Part shown: positions 24,728 through 35,850 of the stretch, piece by piece | Layout: each line of letters opens with the position of its first letter | Numbering within the stretch: position 1 is the stretch's first letter | DNA from: Liolophura sinensis | Taxonomy: Eukaryota > Mollusca > Polyplacophora > Chitonida > Chitonidae | Assembly: GCF_032854445.1 (NCBI RefSeq) | Contig: NC_088301.1 | Location: 42,889,187 to 42,953,186 of the forward strand | Direction: 5' to 3' | DNA length: 64,000 nt | Program-made: the position numbers and the translations under genes | The notes under the pieces: model-generated | Told to the model about the DNA's origin: nothing | Database searches by the model: none | The model's input: only the letters and a program-made list of their open reading frames with translations

Positions 24728-24920
24728 CCTCTAGTCAGTTTACCTCAGTTAGGGTTTTATTCTGACTGTTCATATAAATACATAGACAGCACCCATTACA
24801 CGTCCCTAATGCACAAGGGCTTAAGCAGAATAACATTTTAAAATGCAGAGATGTTAACTGCAATTTATTAGGTGTCATTGATACAGAACTATGTAAAAAT
24901 GATGTGCTCTCGAGACATTT
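24728..24920 (-). repeat. Family A, inverted copy 5
   Basis: Duplicate of copy 4, almost base-identical, with CAGTTTACCTCAGTTAGGGT, GGGCTTAAGCAGAATAA and GATGTTAACTGCAATTTATT. Confidence 0.7.
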
Positions 24921-25381
24921 ACCATACAGTAACAAGAAAATAAGGATTTTATTGGGGTTCAGGTGGAAGAAGAGTTTATGTTAGTTCAAATCTACACTAC
25001 GGTAAAGGCGATATTCTGTAGAAAAGTTATATTGATGTTTTCTAGTCACAAATTCACGCTTAAATCTGGGCTAAACGAAAATACTCCATTATTCACTATA
25101 AAACGTAATATCGTTATAGATCCATATTTTCGCCCAAGTATACAATTTCTAACTTTTATAAGAATATATGTACCAAAACCAAAACCCTTTTCGTTGAAGT
25201 TTTGCTAGCATAATTTCTCAAGCAAATGATATATTTAAAAATTATGACCTTTTCTTTTAAATGTCCAGTTTGAAAAAATGTTCAGACAAATAGCATATAA
25301 GCTTTTTACAAATTCAGGGCATAATTTATTTCAAATGAGGCTCTGTGATCACAGGTCTATATCCATATGGTCCTTTACAAA

Positions 25382-25441
25382 CTCGGAATTTGGCGAGTGT
25401 CGCATTTTTGCTGCATAGTGTGTTCCATTCACCGGTTTCAG
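25382..25441 (+). repeat. Hairpin module H5
   Basis: Duplicate of H2. Confidence 0.6.
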
Positions 25442-25821
25442 TCAAAAAAACTAACTGAGACACTACAGGCTGATTTTTTTTATCTCTAGCTCTTTTCGTA
25501 ATTATTTTACGCCCACAGCATGAAGGAAAAAATTGGCAAAATTGTCCTTTTTACTTGATGCAGGAATAAACGGCACAAAGGTACATTTTGTCAGTAAAAG
25601 AAGATTGCCGTTCTCTTACTATTAGCCCATGATGTAATAAACATTAGGTCATCGCATTTAATAAATATTTACGTGAAAACAATGCAAAGCTGCCCCTTGG
25701 TATATTGCTATATCATGTAAATAAGATATTCAGAACTGGAAGTATCTCTCCTTATGTGACTGTCTCCCTGCCTGTGTTCTGTGATCGCCGGGGCCTATAT
25801 GTGTTGAAACTGTTTTATAAA

Positions 25822-25883
25822 CTCGGAATTCCGGGAGTGTAGCATATCTGCTACAACCGTGGCTCATGTTCACCAGTTTCAGT
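25822..25883 (+). repeat. Hairpin module H6
   Basis: Duplicate of H3. Confidence 0.6.
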
Positions 25884-26371
25884 TTGAATAAGGGAGACAG
25901 CAGAAGGTTTTCACTCTCACCTTTCCAGTCATCCCCAAATGAAAATAGCATGAAACACAAAAAGGAAAAGTGTTTTTGTCACTAGACACAGGAAATAAAT
26001 GACACACACTATTTTTGAGTAGGAGATTATATATGCTGTTATTTTGTTTTTTCCATTACCACCTATGGTTATGAAGATGTCAAGATTGTGTTCTAAATTT
26101 AGTCCATTTCGAAGTATAGGGAAATGGAGCGGCGGGCTCTATGTCTTCAGTGGATATATATATATATATAGCATGAATCTTCCGAGAGTCTTTAATGTTA
26201 GTTGCAAGGCTATAAATCATGGTTAATTTTCACCGAATACAAAAGACTAATTTGCCTAATTTTAAGACCAAAAAAGCCTAATTACGTAAACACAGAGATA
26301 CTTTATTCATCAACAGCTTGTCTGGTGATACATTCTCATGTGAAATTTATCGAGTTAACGGTTTTCGTTTA

Positions 26372-26510
26372 TGGTCAAAGGGAGACAAGCACGTCAATTC
26401 GTGGTGCTTGACCAATGAAATTCCACTGCGAGCCTTTTGGGTGACGTCAGTCCAGCTGCTCGAAGAGCTCCTTCACAGGGATACATACAATGACACAGCT
26501 ATATATAAAA
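26372..26510 (+). promoter_or_regulatory. CCAAT/CRE/TATA cassette M4
   Basis: Duplicate of M2. TGGTCAAAGG at 26372, CCAAT near 26412, TGACGTCA at 26442-26449, ATATATAAAA at 26501-26510. A 113-codon open frame (26318-26659) runs through it, but its shared part is simply the cassette sequence, so the cassette reading is preferred. Confidence 0.5.
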
Positions 26511-26559
26511 CGAACATGACCCGCCCATGTGAAAGTAATAAATGTTACTCGAAACTTAT

Positions 26560-26745
26560 CGAATTTGATGCTGGGGTCATGGAAGCTGTACGATTTAGAC
26601 AATTATGTGAACATTTTGAATTAAACCTTAACTGGGGTAATATAATGGACCTCACTTAATACGTGCGACAGTTTTCCAACTGTCTATCGTCACCGCTCTG
26701 GGTTTATTCTATACATGCTGTAGTCTTTGATACTAGTCCCTATGT
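26560..26745 (+). repeat. Family A, 3' part (+)
   Basis: TTATGTGAACATTTTGAATT, AACTGGGG and the GTCTATCGTCACCGCTCTGG region correspond to the right half of family A in the plus orientation. It is strongly eroded. Confidence 0.4.
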
Positions 26746-27312
26746 GTAATTATGCAAAGGTCAAGTAGCCGAATTCATCAAAGGCGGAGGACATTCATCG
26801 TGTTGAATAAGATCGCCACGTTGGAAAAGAAACAGTTGATATCGAAGGGCAACAGATATGTGTATATTAACAAGAGCTAATATAAAGTACCATGATACGT
26901 ATGTATTTTAGATACTGATTTAATCCAGTCACCTAGATAATTTCATGTCTCTTTCTGTCCTGGTTGAAAACTGTTGTCTGCTTCTGTTTGTAGAATGGGT
27001 ATTAATTTTTTGCTTTATATACTTTCTTAGACCTATATTGGTTTGGTGAGGGTTGTAGCAAATACTGGCCTTGTGATTATTGACCTGGAACGTCCATTTT
27101 GGTTGACGGCTGGTAAACAAATGTTTATTTCGACGCAAATTTCCCAAACCCTTTATTTTTATTGCAACTGACTTTACAGTATCAAAAGCAAATCATATTT
27201 AAAAGCAAGAGCTATTTCTTGTCGTGAGACCTTTTAATTAGAAAACACAGCCATGAAATATCTACCGAATGGTACTGAGCTCGAAGGACTATATGTCCAT
27301 ACTGTTTAATAG

Positions 27313-27370
27313 GCGGAATCCGGGGAGTGACGCAGATCTGCTGCAACTGTGCTCAGTTCACCAGTTTCAG
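27313..27370 (+). repeat. Hairpin module H7
   Basis: GGAATCCGGGGAGTGACGCA, the GCAGATCTGC palindrome, then CACCAGTTTCAG. It lies outside the 3.1-kb duplication, so the module was dispersed before that duplication. Confidence 0.6.
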
Positions 27371-27935
27371 TCAAATGACAATACAGCTAGCTTTGAGGTA
27401 TAATAAAAAGACTTATCATTAAAACAACTCATTAAAATCACAGGACATAGATTTTCCGAAAAGATTACTAAAAGAATTGGTTAGTAGAGGAAATAAAAAA
27501 AAGGCTAAACTTTTTGGTCAATGAATAGAGATTCGTTTTCATGGTACGTTGCTTATGTCTCGTGCAGTTATTCTTTGAAAGTTGATTGTTAATTGTCAGC
27601 AATTGTCATGAACTTGTCAAGGCGGAGACGATGTTTGTGAAATTCCTGAGTAACTTGTTTACTATAAATTTGGATCATTTCAGTATGTCAGGGGAAGTCA
27701 TATGCCATATACCGGTACAGATACCAACATGAAGACACTGTTTTTAATCACTTAATTTCTAAATTGTGATTCACTTCCTTGTTATATATCCCTCGTAGAT
27801 ACATGTAGTTGCATACGATAAAAGAAACTTTCCTATACTTTAAGCTAGATCATGCTCTGCATCAGCCAGGCAAAGAAAACTAGCTTTTGTTAATGAAAGT
27901 TGCCTCAAGCTGTCCAAGTTCGCGGTTTTTCGACC

Positions 27936-28040
27936 TGCTCAAAGGGAGGCAAGCTAGTCATTGAAGGCACTTGACCAATGAAATTCTCCGAACTGAACAT
28001 CTGCGCTGACGTAGGCCACTCAACTCATTCACATGCATAA
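27936..28040 (+). promoter_or_regulatory. CCAAT/CRE-like cassette M5
   Basis: TGCTCAAAGGGAGGCAAGC at 27936, CACTTGACCAATGAAATTCT with the CCAAT box near 27975, and a degenerate CRE (TGACGTAG) at 28007, 33 bp further. CATAAATACCG near 28035 could act as a weak TATA box. It is not part of the 3.1-kb duplication. Confidence 0.4.
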
Positions 28041-28399
28041 ATACCGAGCTTCGATACATCAATATTCTCGCATCTGTGCACCAACTACTTGAGAAACCTG
28101 GTCCATCTCCATCAACCACTGAGATATGTACACTAATAGATGTACGCACAGAGGTTGTGGCTGGATGTATATACAGCCTCTATTTATAAACAGCATATAA
28201 ACGGAGTAAATAGTTTCCTGGAGGCTATTAATCAAACATGATGACAAGCCAAAATTACACATAAAGCCTAAAATTTGCATTTGACGACATGGATTTATCC
28301 TGTTGAAGGCCGATGATATTGTGACTAAAATTGATTTATGTGAATACAATAATACGGCGTACGGCATAGACAATAACACCAGAGCAGGGACGACAGTGT

Positions 28400-28620
28400 G
28401 ATACTTGGCAAATGAAATACAGACTCTTGTCAATTTACCTATCAAGGTTTTAATCTAACTGTTCATGTGAATGCACAAATAGAAGCAAATTACACGCCCG
28501 ATTGCACCATGACTTAAGCAGAATTAATGGGGGGGGGGGGGATTTTGCAGTGATGTTAATTGCAATTAATTAGACTTCACTGGTCTAGAATTCCTCAGAA
28601 TGCTGTATTGCCATTACATT
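28400..28620 (-). repeat. Family A, inverted copy 6
   Basis: GTGATACTTGGCAAATG, CAATTTACCTATCAAGGTTT, ACTTAAGCAGAATTAATG and TGATGTTAATTGCAATTAAT in the inverted order. It contains a 12-G run near 28530. Confidence 0.65.
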
Positions 28621-28907
28621 TAGCATACAATCACAGAACACTGACGTATACATGCATTGCTCAGTGCTGTCAATAAAAGGAATGATACTCTTTGTTTATA
28701 CAAAGCACTCGCGTACACTTCAGTTCAGGAATTAACCTTATTATTTACATATAACAGACATGTATGCAATGTTATTTTCAATCAGTGAAAGATGCATTAT
28801 ACATGCTCATTTACAACAACACATTCTTCTGCGTCATCAAAGCTGGTCGATAAATAATAATGAAGTAGGGTACGTCAGTCTTGTCGCCCCAGTATTGAAC
28901 TTCGGCT

Positions 28908-28961
28908 GGAATACGGGGAATGTCGCAGATTGGGTTGTGAGATATCGGAATTCCCTGATTT
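28908..28961 (+). repeat. Hairpin module H8
   Basis: GGAATACGGGGAATGTCGCA at the left and GGAATTCCCTGATT at the right. The ends are partly complementary. Confidence 0.5.
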
Positions 28962-29219
28962 CACAGAATAAGCAAAAATCAGAAAACAGGGCTTTTAGCA
29001 AAAGTGATCAGTTGTATCACGTTATTTTTTATAATAACTGGGGCTACAGACGTACACATGAGTCACGTATTATTTTTATTATCATAATTTTTGGTATTTA
29101 TCATGTTTTGGTGGAACACGCAACCGTTTGTGGTCAAAGGGAGGTAATCAGCTAAATTTTAAATATTAGTTACCCCCCTTGCTACATTTCCGTATATTTA
29201 TTGCCCATAGAGCCAATTT

Positions 29220-29360
29220 CATTTAGTGATAATGTACATCAGTTAAAGTTTTACTCTAACTGTTAATGTTTAATGTTCAAATAGTAGCAACTTATACAGC
29301 CCATAGAACTGTGGCTTAAGCAGACGTAAGAATAAACAAATATTCAGTGGCGTTAAATCA
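29220..29360 (-). repeat. Family A, inverted copy 7, partial
   Basis: AGTTTTACTCTAACTGTTAA, CAACTTATACAGCCCATAGA and GTGGCTTAAGCAGACG keep the inverted family A order. It lies just after the GGTCAAAGGGAGGTAAT word. Confidence 0.55.
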
Positions 29361-29470
29361 AACACCAGTTTGTAGATTTCTTTCAACTCTTTGTTTTTAA
29401 ATAAATGGATACTGTGATAAAAATGTTCTGTTTTTTGTCATGATATTTAAATATAAAATACCACAGCATA

Positions 29471-29740
29471 GAGATAGTTGGCAAATTGTCGCGCGTCACC
29501 GAGGAAATAACGCCTCTTGTCAGTAGAAATAGTTGGCAAATGGTTGCGCGTCACCGGGGAAATACCGCCTCCTGTCAACAGAGATAGTTGGCAAATAGTC
29601 GCGCGTCACCGGGGAAATACCGCCTCCTGTGAACAGAGATAGTTGGCAAATAGTCGTGCGTCACCGGGGAAATACCGCCTCCTGTGAACAGAGATAGTTG
29701 GCAAATATTCGCGCGTCACCAGTGAAATACCGTTACGGTT
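29471..29740. repeat. Five tandem 55-bp units derived from family A
   Basis: The unit is GAGATAGTTGGCAAATAGTC, GCGCGTCACCGGGGAAATAC, CGCCTCCTGTGAACA (55 bp), present about five times. The same GATAGTTGGCAAATG word occurs once in other inverted family A copies (for example near 21618, 24690 and 41777), so a piece of family A was amplified locally. Confidence 0.9.
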
Positions 29741-29865
29741 TGATTCTAACTGGTCATGTAATTCCTTAAAAAGCAACAACTTAAACGCTCCCTGGTTCAT
29801 GATGTTAAATGCAATTTATTATACGTCAGTGGTCTAGAATTACACTAAATGCTGTGTCGTGATCA
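29741..29865 (-). repeat. Family A, inverted copy 8, end portion
   Basis: Directly follows the five tandem units: GTTTGATTCTAACTGGTCAT, then TGATGTTAAATGCAATTTAT and ACGTCAGTGGTCTAGAATTA. Together with the tandem block it forms one amplified family A copy. Confidence 0.55.
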
Positions 29866-30004
29866 CATTTACGTGTATCTGTTAGATTTGCATTTGTCCA
29901 GATATTTTGCCCTCATAGCCGATGGAAGTGAGAGAATGCCGCGCTTTGGCGGCTCAAAACCGAAGATTCCCCAAATTCCGAAAATATAGGGTTGGCGTTA
30001 AAGG

Positions 30005-30065
30005 GTCTGAATTCAGAGAATGACGCAAATCGGCTACACCAGTACGGTTATTCCCCTAATTCCAG
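30005..30065 (+). repeat. Hairpin module H9
   Basis: CTGAATTCAGAGAATGACGC at the left and GTTATTCCCCTAATTCCAG at the right are complementary with mismatches, giving a stem of about 18 bp. Another half-module (GATTCCCCAAATTCCG) lies at 29966. Confidence 0.55.
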
Positions 30066-30822
30066 CAAAGTTGATATTTTCAGGAAAAAAGAGGTAAAAG
30101 CTTTATAAATCGTATTTGAGTAACGTAATGTAATGTAATTGTGTGTTTTACCCTAAGGATAAGCAAGTATAAGGAAATGCCCAATAATATATAAAATAAA
30201 AGCCAAGTGAAAAAGAATGTTGATCCAACGATCCACACGGTCAAAGGGAGATAACATGAATAAATTGTCAAGCCTTGTCTCCCCTTACCAGTAAGGCCAA
30301 CTGTGCCTGCGTCTGTTATACACATACCTGTACGTGTACACAGCTTTTAAGTATTATACCGTATTTCACACTTAGATTTATTATATTTTTTCTTCTTCAT
30401 GCTCTTTATTATGGTCACTGAAACCTAAAATATACTTTCAGAGAATTATATTGGAAAAAATGATAAATTTTAATATATGTTCAAATTCCTAATGGTGCAT
30501 CTTACTGGCCTGATCTTGAGATGACATTACGTCATTAAACAAACATCTCTCGTTTTATACTCATTTGAATGCTATCATTGCTAATTTCTTCAATTATATA
30601 ACCATGAAGAATATTCACACCGTGTGTGTGTATGTTGAACATACCGGTACAACAAAGGTTAATTCTTATTTTTGTATTTGCTTTAGGGACATAAACACGT
30701 ACTGAGAGCCATGCTGTAGATTTTATCTCATTTTCCATTCATAATACTTCATTAAAGAACTGATTTCGACACCTGTGTATTATTCCCCGTTTTCCGAGAA
30801 ATGTGCTCAGGTTAAAAAAAAT

Positions 30823-30884
30823 CTCGGAATTAAGGGAATGTCGCATATCTGCTGCTGATGTTAAGGTATTCTCTTTATTCCGAG
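30823..30884 (+). repeat. Hairpin module H10, best-preserved stem-loop
   Basis: CTCGGAATTAAGGGAATGTC at 30823 pairs with GGTATTCTCTTTATTCCGAG at the right end, giving a 20-bp stem with few mismatches around a loop with GCATATCTGCTGCTG. This copy shows what the other modules probably looked like before erosion. An inverted half (TTCCCCGTTTTCCGAG) lies at 30783. Alternatives are a tiny MITE or a structured RNA element. No evidence decides between them. Confidence 0.65.
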
Positions 30885-31490
30885 AAAAGCCACTGAAAGA
30901 ACAGTCTGAAAATGGGGAATTTGCCGTTTAACAGCGTTCATGTTTGAATATTATCAGAGTTTTTTTAAAAAAAAAAACGAATATAGAAGGCACATGTATA
31001 TTATTAAGACCCTGTAATCACAGGAAATGGTAGAATGTCTTCTTCCTCTAGCCACGGTAAGTCACGGTGGTTGCCATGTCAAAACGTCAATTTTAATTTA
31101 AATCACTATTTTCTCGTATTAATTTGAATAAATGTTCAGTTGGTCATTTCCGATTCTGTTGACCGTTTTCTTTTTGATTTGCATACTTCCCTTATTCATT
31201 TTACATTATAACTCACCTACCGGTACTCTTTTTTCTGACATATAAACGAAAATCAACAAAAATAAGTCAACCTCCATATGAAAACATAATACATGATAAT
31301 CTTTTGATGGTTAGTTTTGTTACATTCTTTCCTTTCTTTACTAAGGACTTTAAACAATTTGCCACTTCGTATTCAATTAAGAAGAGGCTGGTAAATTTGT
31401 TATTGTACATGTATCTCGCGAAGATCAAGAACTCAACTAATTAAGCTGCAAATTTAATCAACTGTTAAGTTATGTCAATGCAACTTCATC

Positions 31491-31542
31491 GACCAAAGGG
31501 AAATAATTCATGAGGTATATCATGGATTATTTCCCTTTGTCC
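31491..31542. repeat. Conserved hairpin, copy 1
   Basis: GACCAAAGGGAAATAATTCA-TGA pairs with TCATGGATTATTTCCCTTTG-TCC across a 6-base GGTATA loop. The stem is 23 positions with three mismatch or wobble positions. The same hairpin lies at 36325-36376 within a wider paralogous segment (31370-31570 versus 36190-36410). Confidence 0.8.
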
Positions 31543-31908
31543 ACAAGTGTTTCTTTACTGGAACAGTGTTGCTAGGCTTTTATTAAATGACATTCATTTC
31601 ACCTCAAGTATGAAAACGATTTGTTTTTATTCTTCTTTGGTGATTTGATAGAATTAAATGCATTTTTCTCAAACTGAAAAAAAAAATGAATTTTACACTG
31701 TGGCAAACCAAACAGAGATGAGTCATACTTGAAATAGGGTATGAAGTTCTGGATTCGGTCGCTGAATTTTAAAATTAGGCCTAATTACTCAAACGATTTT
31801 ATTATAAGTTTTAAACAAGTACATTATCTCCGGATCGTCCTGTTATGACTCCTTGAATCGAGAGCTGTTAGTATCTTTAATTTTATTAAGTAGGGCTAAG
31901 GATGTATA

Positions 31909-32164
31909 TTTGTTCATTTATTTATTTGATTGTTGTTTTACGCCGTACTCAAGAATATTTCACTTTAGACGGCGGCAGGCATTATGGTGGGAGGAAATCG
32001 GGCAGAACCCTTGGGAAACGTACGACCATTCGCAGGTTGATGGGGGAACTTCCCACGTACTTGTCCTTGAACTCACAGCTATGGCATTGGAGAGAGGCTC
32101 CTGGGTCATGACGCTGCGCTAGCGCGCTAATCAACTGAGCCACGGAGGCCCCCCCCCCCCCCCC
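31909..32164 (-). mobile_element. tRNA-derived SINE, inverted, next to 34-bp array
   Basis: On the minus strand it reads from a poly-G/GGCCTCCGTGGCTCAGTTGA head (A-box-like), GCGCGCTAGCGCAGCG, GAGTTCAAGGAC (B-box position), the CCCACCATAATGCC body, to a CGGCGTAAAACAACAATC and AAATAAATAAATG tail. A near-exact 11-bp duplication flanks it: AAGGATGTATA at 31898-31908 and AAGGATATATA at 32165-32175. The head is extended by a run of 14 or more C on the plus strand, unusual for the family. Confidence 0.88.
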
Positions 32165-32295
32165 AAGGATATATAAGCCTCAGTTTGTTGATTTTCCATA
32201 TGATCTATGAGCATCACTATGTCCATTTAAGGATGTATAAGCATGACACTCTACATATACGTTTTCTCATATATGGTTCCACTACTATTTTTCCG

Positions 32296-35028
32296 TATGG
32301 TATCACTACGTTTGCTCATACACGGTGGTATAAGCATCACTATGTTTGCTCATACACGGTGGTATAAGCATCACTATGTTTGCTCATACACGGTGGTATA
32401 AGCATCACTACGTTTGCTCATACACGGTGGTATAAGCATCACTACGTTTGCTCATACACGGTGGTATAAGCATCATTATGTTTGCTCATACACGGTGGTA
32501 TAAGCATCACTATGTTTGCTCATACACGGTGATATAAGCATCACTACGTTTGCTCATACACGGTGGTATAAGCATCACTATGTTTGCTCATACACGGTGA
32601 TATAAGCATCACTACGTTTGCTCATACACGGTGGTATAAGCATCACTACGTTTGCTCATACACGGTGGTATAAGCATCATTACGTTTGCTCATACACGGT
32701 GGTATAAGCATCACTATGTTTGCTCATACACGGTGGTATAAGCATCACTATGTTTGCTCATACACGGTGGTATAAGCATCACTATGTTTGCTCATACACG
32801 GTGGTATAAGCATCACTATGTTTGCTCATACACGGTGGTATAAGCATCACTATGTTTGCTCATACACGGTGGTATAAGCATCACTACGTTTGCTGATACA
32901 CGGTGGTATAAGCATCACTACGTTTGCTCATACACGGTGGTATAAGCATCATTATGTTTGCTCATACACGGTGGTATAAGCATCACTATGTTTGCTCATA
33001 CACGGTGATATAAGCATCACTATGTTTGCTCATACACGGTGGTATAAGCATCACTATGTTTGCTCATACACGGTGATATAAGCATCACTACGTTTGCTCA
33101 TACACGGTGGTATAAGCATCACTACGTTTGCTCATACACGGTGGTATAAGCATCATTACGTTTGCTCATACACGGTGGTATAAGCATCACTATGTTTGCT
33201 CATACACACTGATATAAGCATCACTATGTTTGCTCATACACGGTGGTATAAGCATCACTACGTTTGCTCATACACGGTGATATAAGCATCACTATGTTTG
33301 CTCATACACGGTGATATAAGCATCACTATGTTTGCTCATACACGGTGGTATAAGCATCACTACGTTTGCTCATACACGGTGGTATAAGCATCACTACGTT
33401 TGCTCATACACAGGTGGTATAAGCATCACTACGTTTGCTCATACACGGTGGTATAAGCATCACTACGTTTGCTCATACACGGTGGTATAAGCATCACTAT
33501 GTTTGCTCATACACGGTGATATAAGCATCACTACGTTTGCTCATACACGGTGGTATAAGCATCACTACGTTTGCTCATACACGGTGGTATAAGCATCATT
33601 ATGTTTGCTCATACACGGTGGTATAAGCATCACTATGTTTGCTCATACACGGTGGTATAAGCATCACTACGTTTGCTCATACAAGGTGGTATAAGCATCA
33701 CTATGTTTGCTCATACACGGTGGTATAAGCATCACTATGTTTGCTCATACACGGTGGTATAAGCATCACTACGTTTGCTCATACACGGTGGTATAAGCAT
33801 CACTACGTTTGCTCATACACGGTGGTATAAGCATCACTACGTTTGCTCATACACGGTGGTATAAGCATCATTACGTTTGCTCATACACGGTGATATAAGC
33901 ATCACTACGTTTGCTCATACACGGTGGTATAAGCATCACTACGTTTGCTCATACACGGTGGTATAAGCATCACTACGTTTGCTCATACACGGTGATATAA
34001 GCATCACTACGTTTGCTCATACACGGTGATATAAGCATCACTACGTTTGCTCATACACGGTGATATAAGCATCACTACGTTTGCTCATACACGGTGGTAT
34101 AAGCATCACTACGTTTGCTCATACACGGTGGTATAAGCATCACTACGTTTGCTCATACACGGTGGTATAAGCATCACTATGTTTGCTCATACACGGTGGT
34201 ATAAGCATCACTATGTTTGCTCATACACGGTGATATAAGCATCACTACGTTTGCTCATACACGGTGGTATAAGCATCATTACGTTTGCTCATACAAGGTA
34301 GTATAAGCATCACTATGTTTGCTCATACACGGTGGTATAAGCATCACTATGTTTGCTCATACACGGTGGTATAAGCATCACTATGTTTGCTCATACACGG
34401 TGGTATAAGCATCACTATGTTTGCTCATACACGGTGGTATAAGCATCACTATGTTTGCTCATACACGGTGGTATAAGCATCACTATGTTTGCTCATACAC
34501 GGTGGTATAAGCATCACTACGTTTGCTCATACACGGTGGTATAAGCATCACTACGTTTGCTCATACACGGTGGTATAAGCATCACTATGTTTGCTCATAC
34601 ACGGTGATATAAGCATCACTATGTTTGCTCATACACGGTGGTATAAGCATCACTATGTTTGCTCATACACGGTGGTATAAGCATCACTACGTTTGCTCAT
34701 ACACGGTGGTATAAGCATCACTATGTTTGCTCATACACGGTGGTATAAGCATCACTATGTTTGCTCATACACGGTGGTATAAGCATCACTATGTTTGCTC
34801 ATACACGGTGATATAAGCATCACTACGTTTGCTCATACACGGTGGTATAAGCATCATTATGTTTGCTCATACAAGGTAGTATAAGCATCACTATGTTTGC
34901 TCATACACGGTGATATAAGCATCACTATGTTTGCTCATACACGGTGGTATAAGCATCACTATGTTTGCTCATACACGGTGGTATAAGCATCACTATGTTT
35001 GCTCATACACGGTGGTATAAGCATCACT
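32296..35028. repeat. 34-bp minisatellite array, about 80 copies
   Basis: The monomer is GGTGGTATAAGCATCACTAC plus GTTTGCTCATACAC (34 bp). Degenerate monomers extend left to about 32205. Nearly all variation is at two positions, GGTGGTATA or GGTGATATA, and CTACG or CTATG, with occasional CATTACG. Because 34 is not a multiple of 3, no frame persists through it. A related single monomer is found at about 36497-36525 in a paralogous segment. Confidence 0.96.
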
Positions 35029-35479
35029 TTTTACATACGCTGTATAAGTTGAAATACATTTGCCCATCTATATGCCCTTTAAGCTTCTGTAAATTTATAT
35101 CTATCCATGTCATGAATGGAAAAATATGGAAGTCATTAGACCCGGGATCAAACTAGGGTCAGGTCATACCAAAGACTTTAAAATGGTACTTGTTGCTGCT
35201 TCGCTTGGCGCTCAACACAGGGTTTAGAGCAAGGAAATTGTACTGGTTGGCCCAATGTCAGTATAATGCGACTGGATAGGGTATCATGTTTGATGTTTTC
35301 GACATGATATTTCAGTGACGGTGGCACTTTGGCGGCATGGACTCGCCCTTCCACAAGAAGACACAGTATATGTAGGCCTACGCACACTTAATGATTCCTT
35401 GTCATACGAGAAATGTACGACGATAAACCCCAAGCATGCCTACACATTTCCTGCAGGCTCTGATTTTACTGTCTGTGCT
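35029..35479. other. Right flank of the 34-bp array, no gene
   Basis: Sequence such as ATCCATGTCATGAATGGAAA (35105) matches the flank of the single monomer at 36550, marking this as part of a duplicated unit. A 69-codon minus frame at 35178-35387 is unsupported. Confidence 0.5.
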
Positions 35480-35850
35480 GTACGTCTTTAATTATACTGT
35501 ATTCCTGCATAAACCAGGATTCTGCTGGTGGACTAAGCATCCCCGAGATCTGGTCCCTTTGCAGTGTTTGAATGTTGTTGTATGTTAAATATGATGTCAT
35601 CGCAGCATTTTAAGCAGTTCTAGACTGGTGATGTCTAATAAATTGCAATAAAAATAAGAGCATTTTTTTACCTAATTCTGCTAAAGCGATTGTGCAAAGG
35701 GGTGTGTAATTTGTTGATATTTAAGTCTTTATTTTAAAAAAAATAGAATAAAACGCTGAATGACGTAAATTTACAAGAGGCCATATTTCACCAGTTACGT
35801 GTGATCATTTACCAACTATAACACTTTCGACGTTGCTCTGTCTTTACTCT
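35480..35850 (+). repeat. Family A, copy 9 (+)
   Basis: A nearly full-length copy: CATAAACCAGGATTCTGCTG, ACTAAGCATCC, TCTAGACTGGTGATG, TAATAAATTGCAATAAAAAT, TTCTGCTAAAGC, GAGGCCATATTTCACCAGTT and TTTACTCTC. Confidence 0.7.

Larger units (their letters stand above)
23948..26552. repeat. Tandem segmental duplication, copy 2
   Basis: Second copy of the unit at 20850-23583, in the same orientation. Differences seen by eye are a loss of about 20 bp near 24292, scattered substitutions, a small loss near 25180 and the shorter (TA)n tract. The junction sequences at 23890-23945 and 26552-26590 resemble each other (TTGGGGGCATG versus CTGGGGTCATG), suggesting unequal exchange between related units. Confidence 0.85.
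27371..31480. other. Field of dispersed modules, no gene
   Basis: Apart from the modules listed separately, this region holds no coding sequence that can be supported. Frames of 128 codons (28059-28445, minus) and 131 codons (28760-29155, plus) overlap cassette or hairpin sequence and show no family resemblance. A GGTCAAAGGGAGGTAAT-like word recurs at about 29130 and 30240 downstream of hairpin modules. A poly-G run of 12 lies near 28530. Confidence 0.5.

Noticed and set aside
26318-26659. 113-codon frame, shared in part with a 78-codon frame at 23363-23599
   Set aside because: The shared part is the CCAAT/CRE/TATA cassette, which also occurs elsewhere without an open frame. The conserved words are DNA motifs, not codons.
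28059-29155. Frames of 128 and 131 codons
   Set aside because: They overlap cassette or hairpin sequence, have no domain-like composition and no splice or promoter context.
31853-32122. 89- and 69-codon frames
   Set aside because: They translate the inverted SINE.
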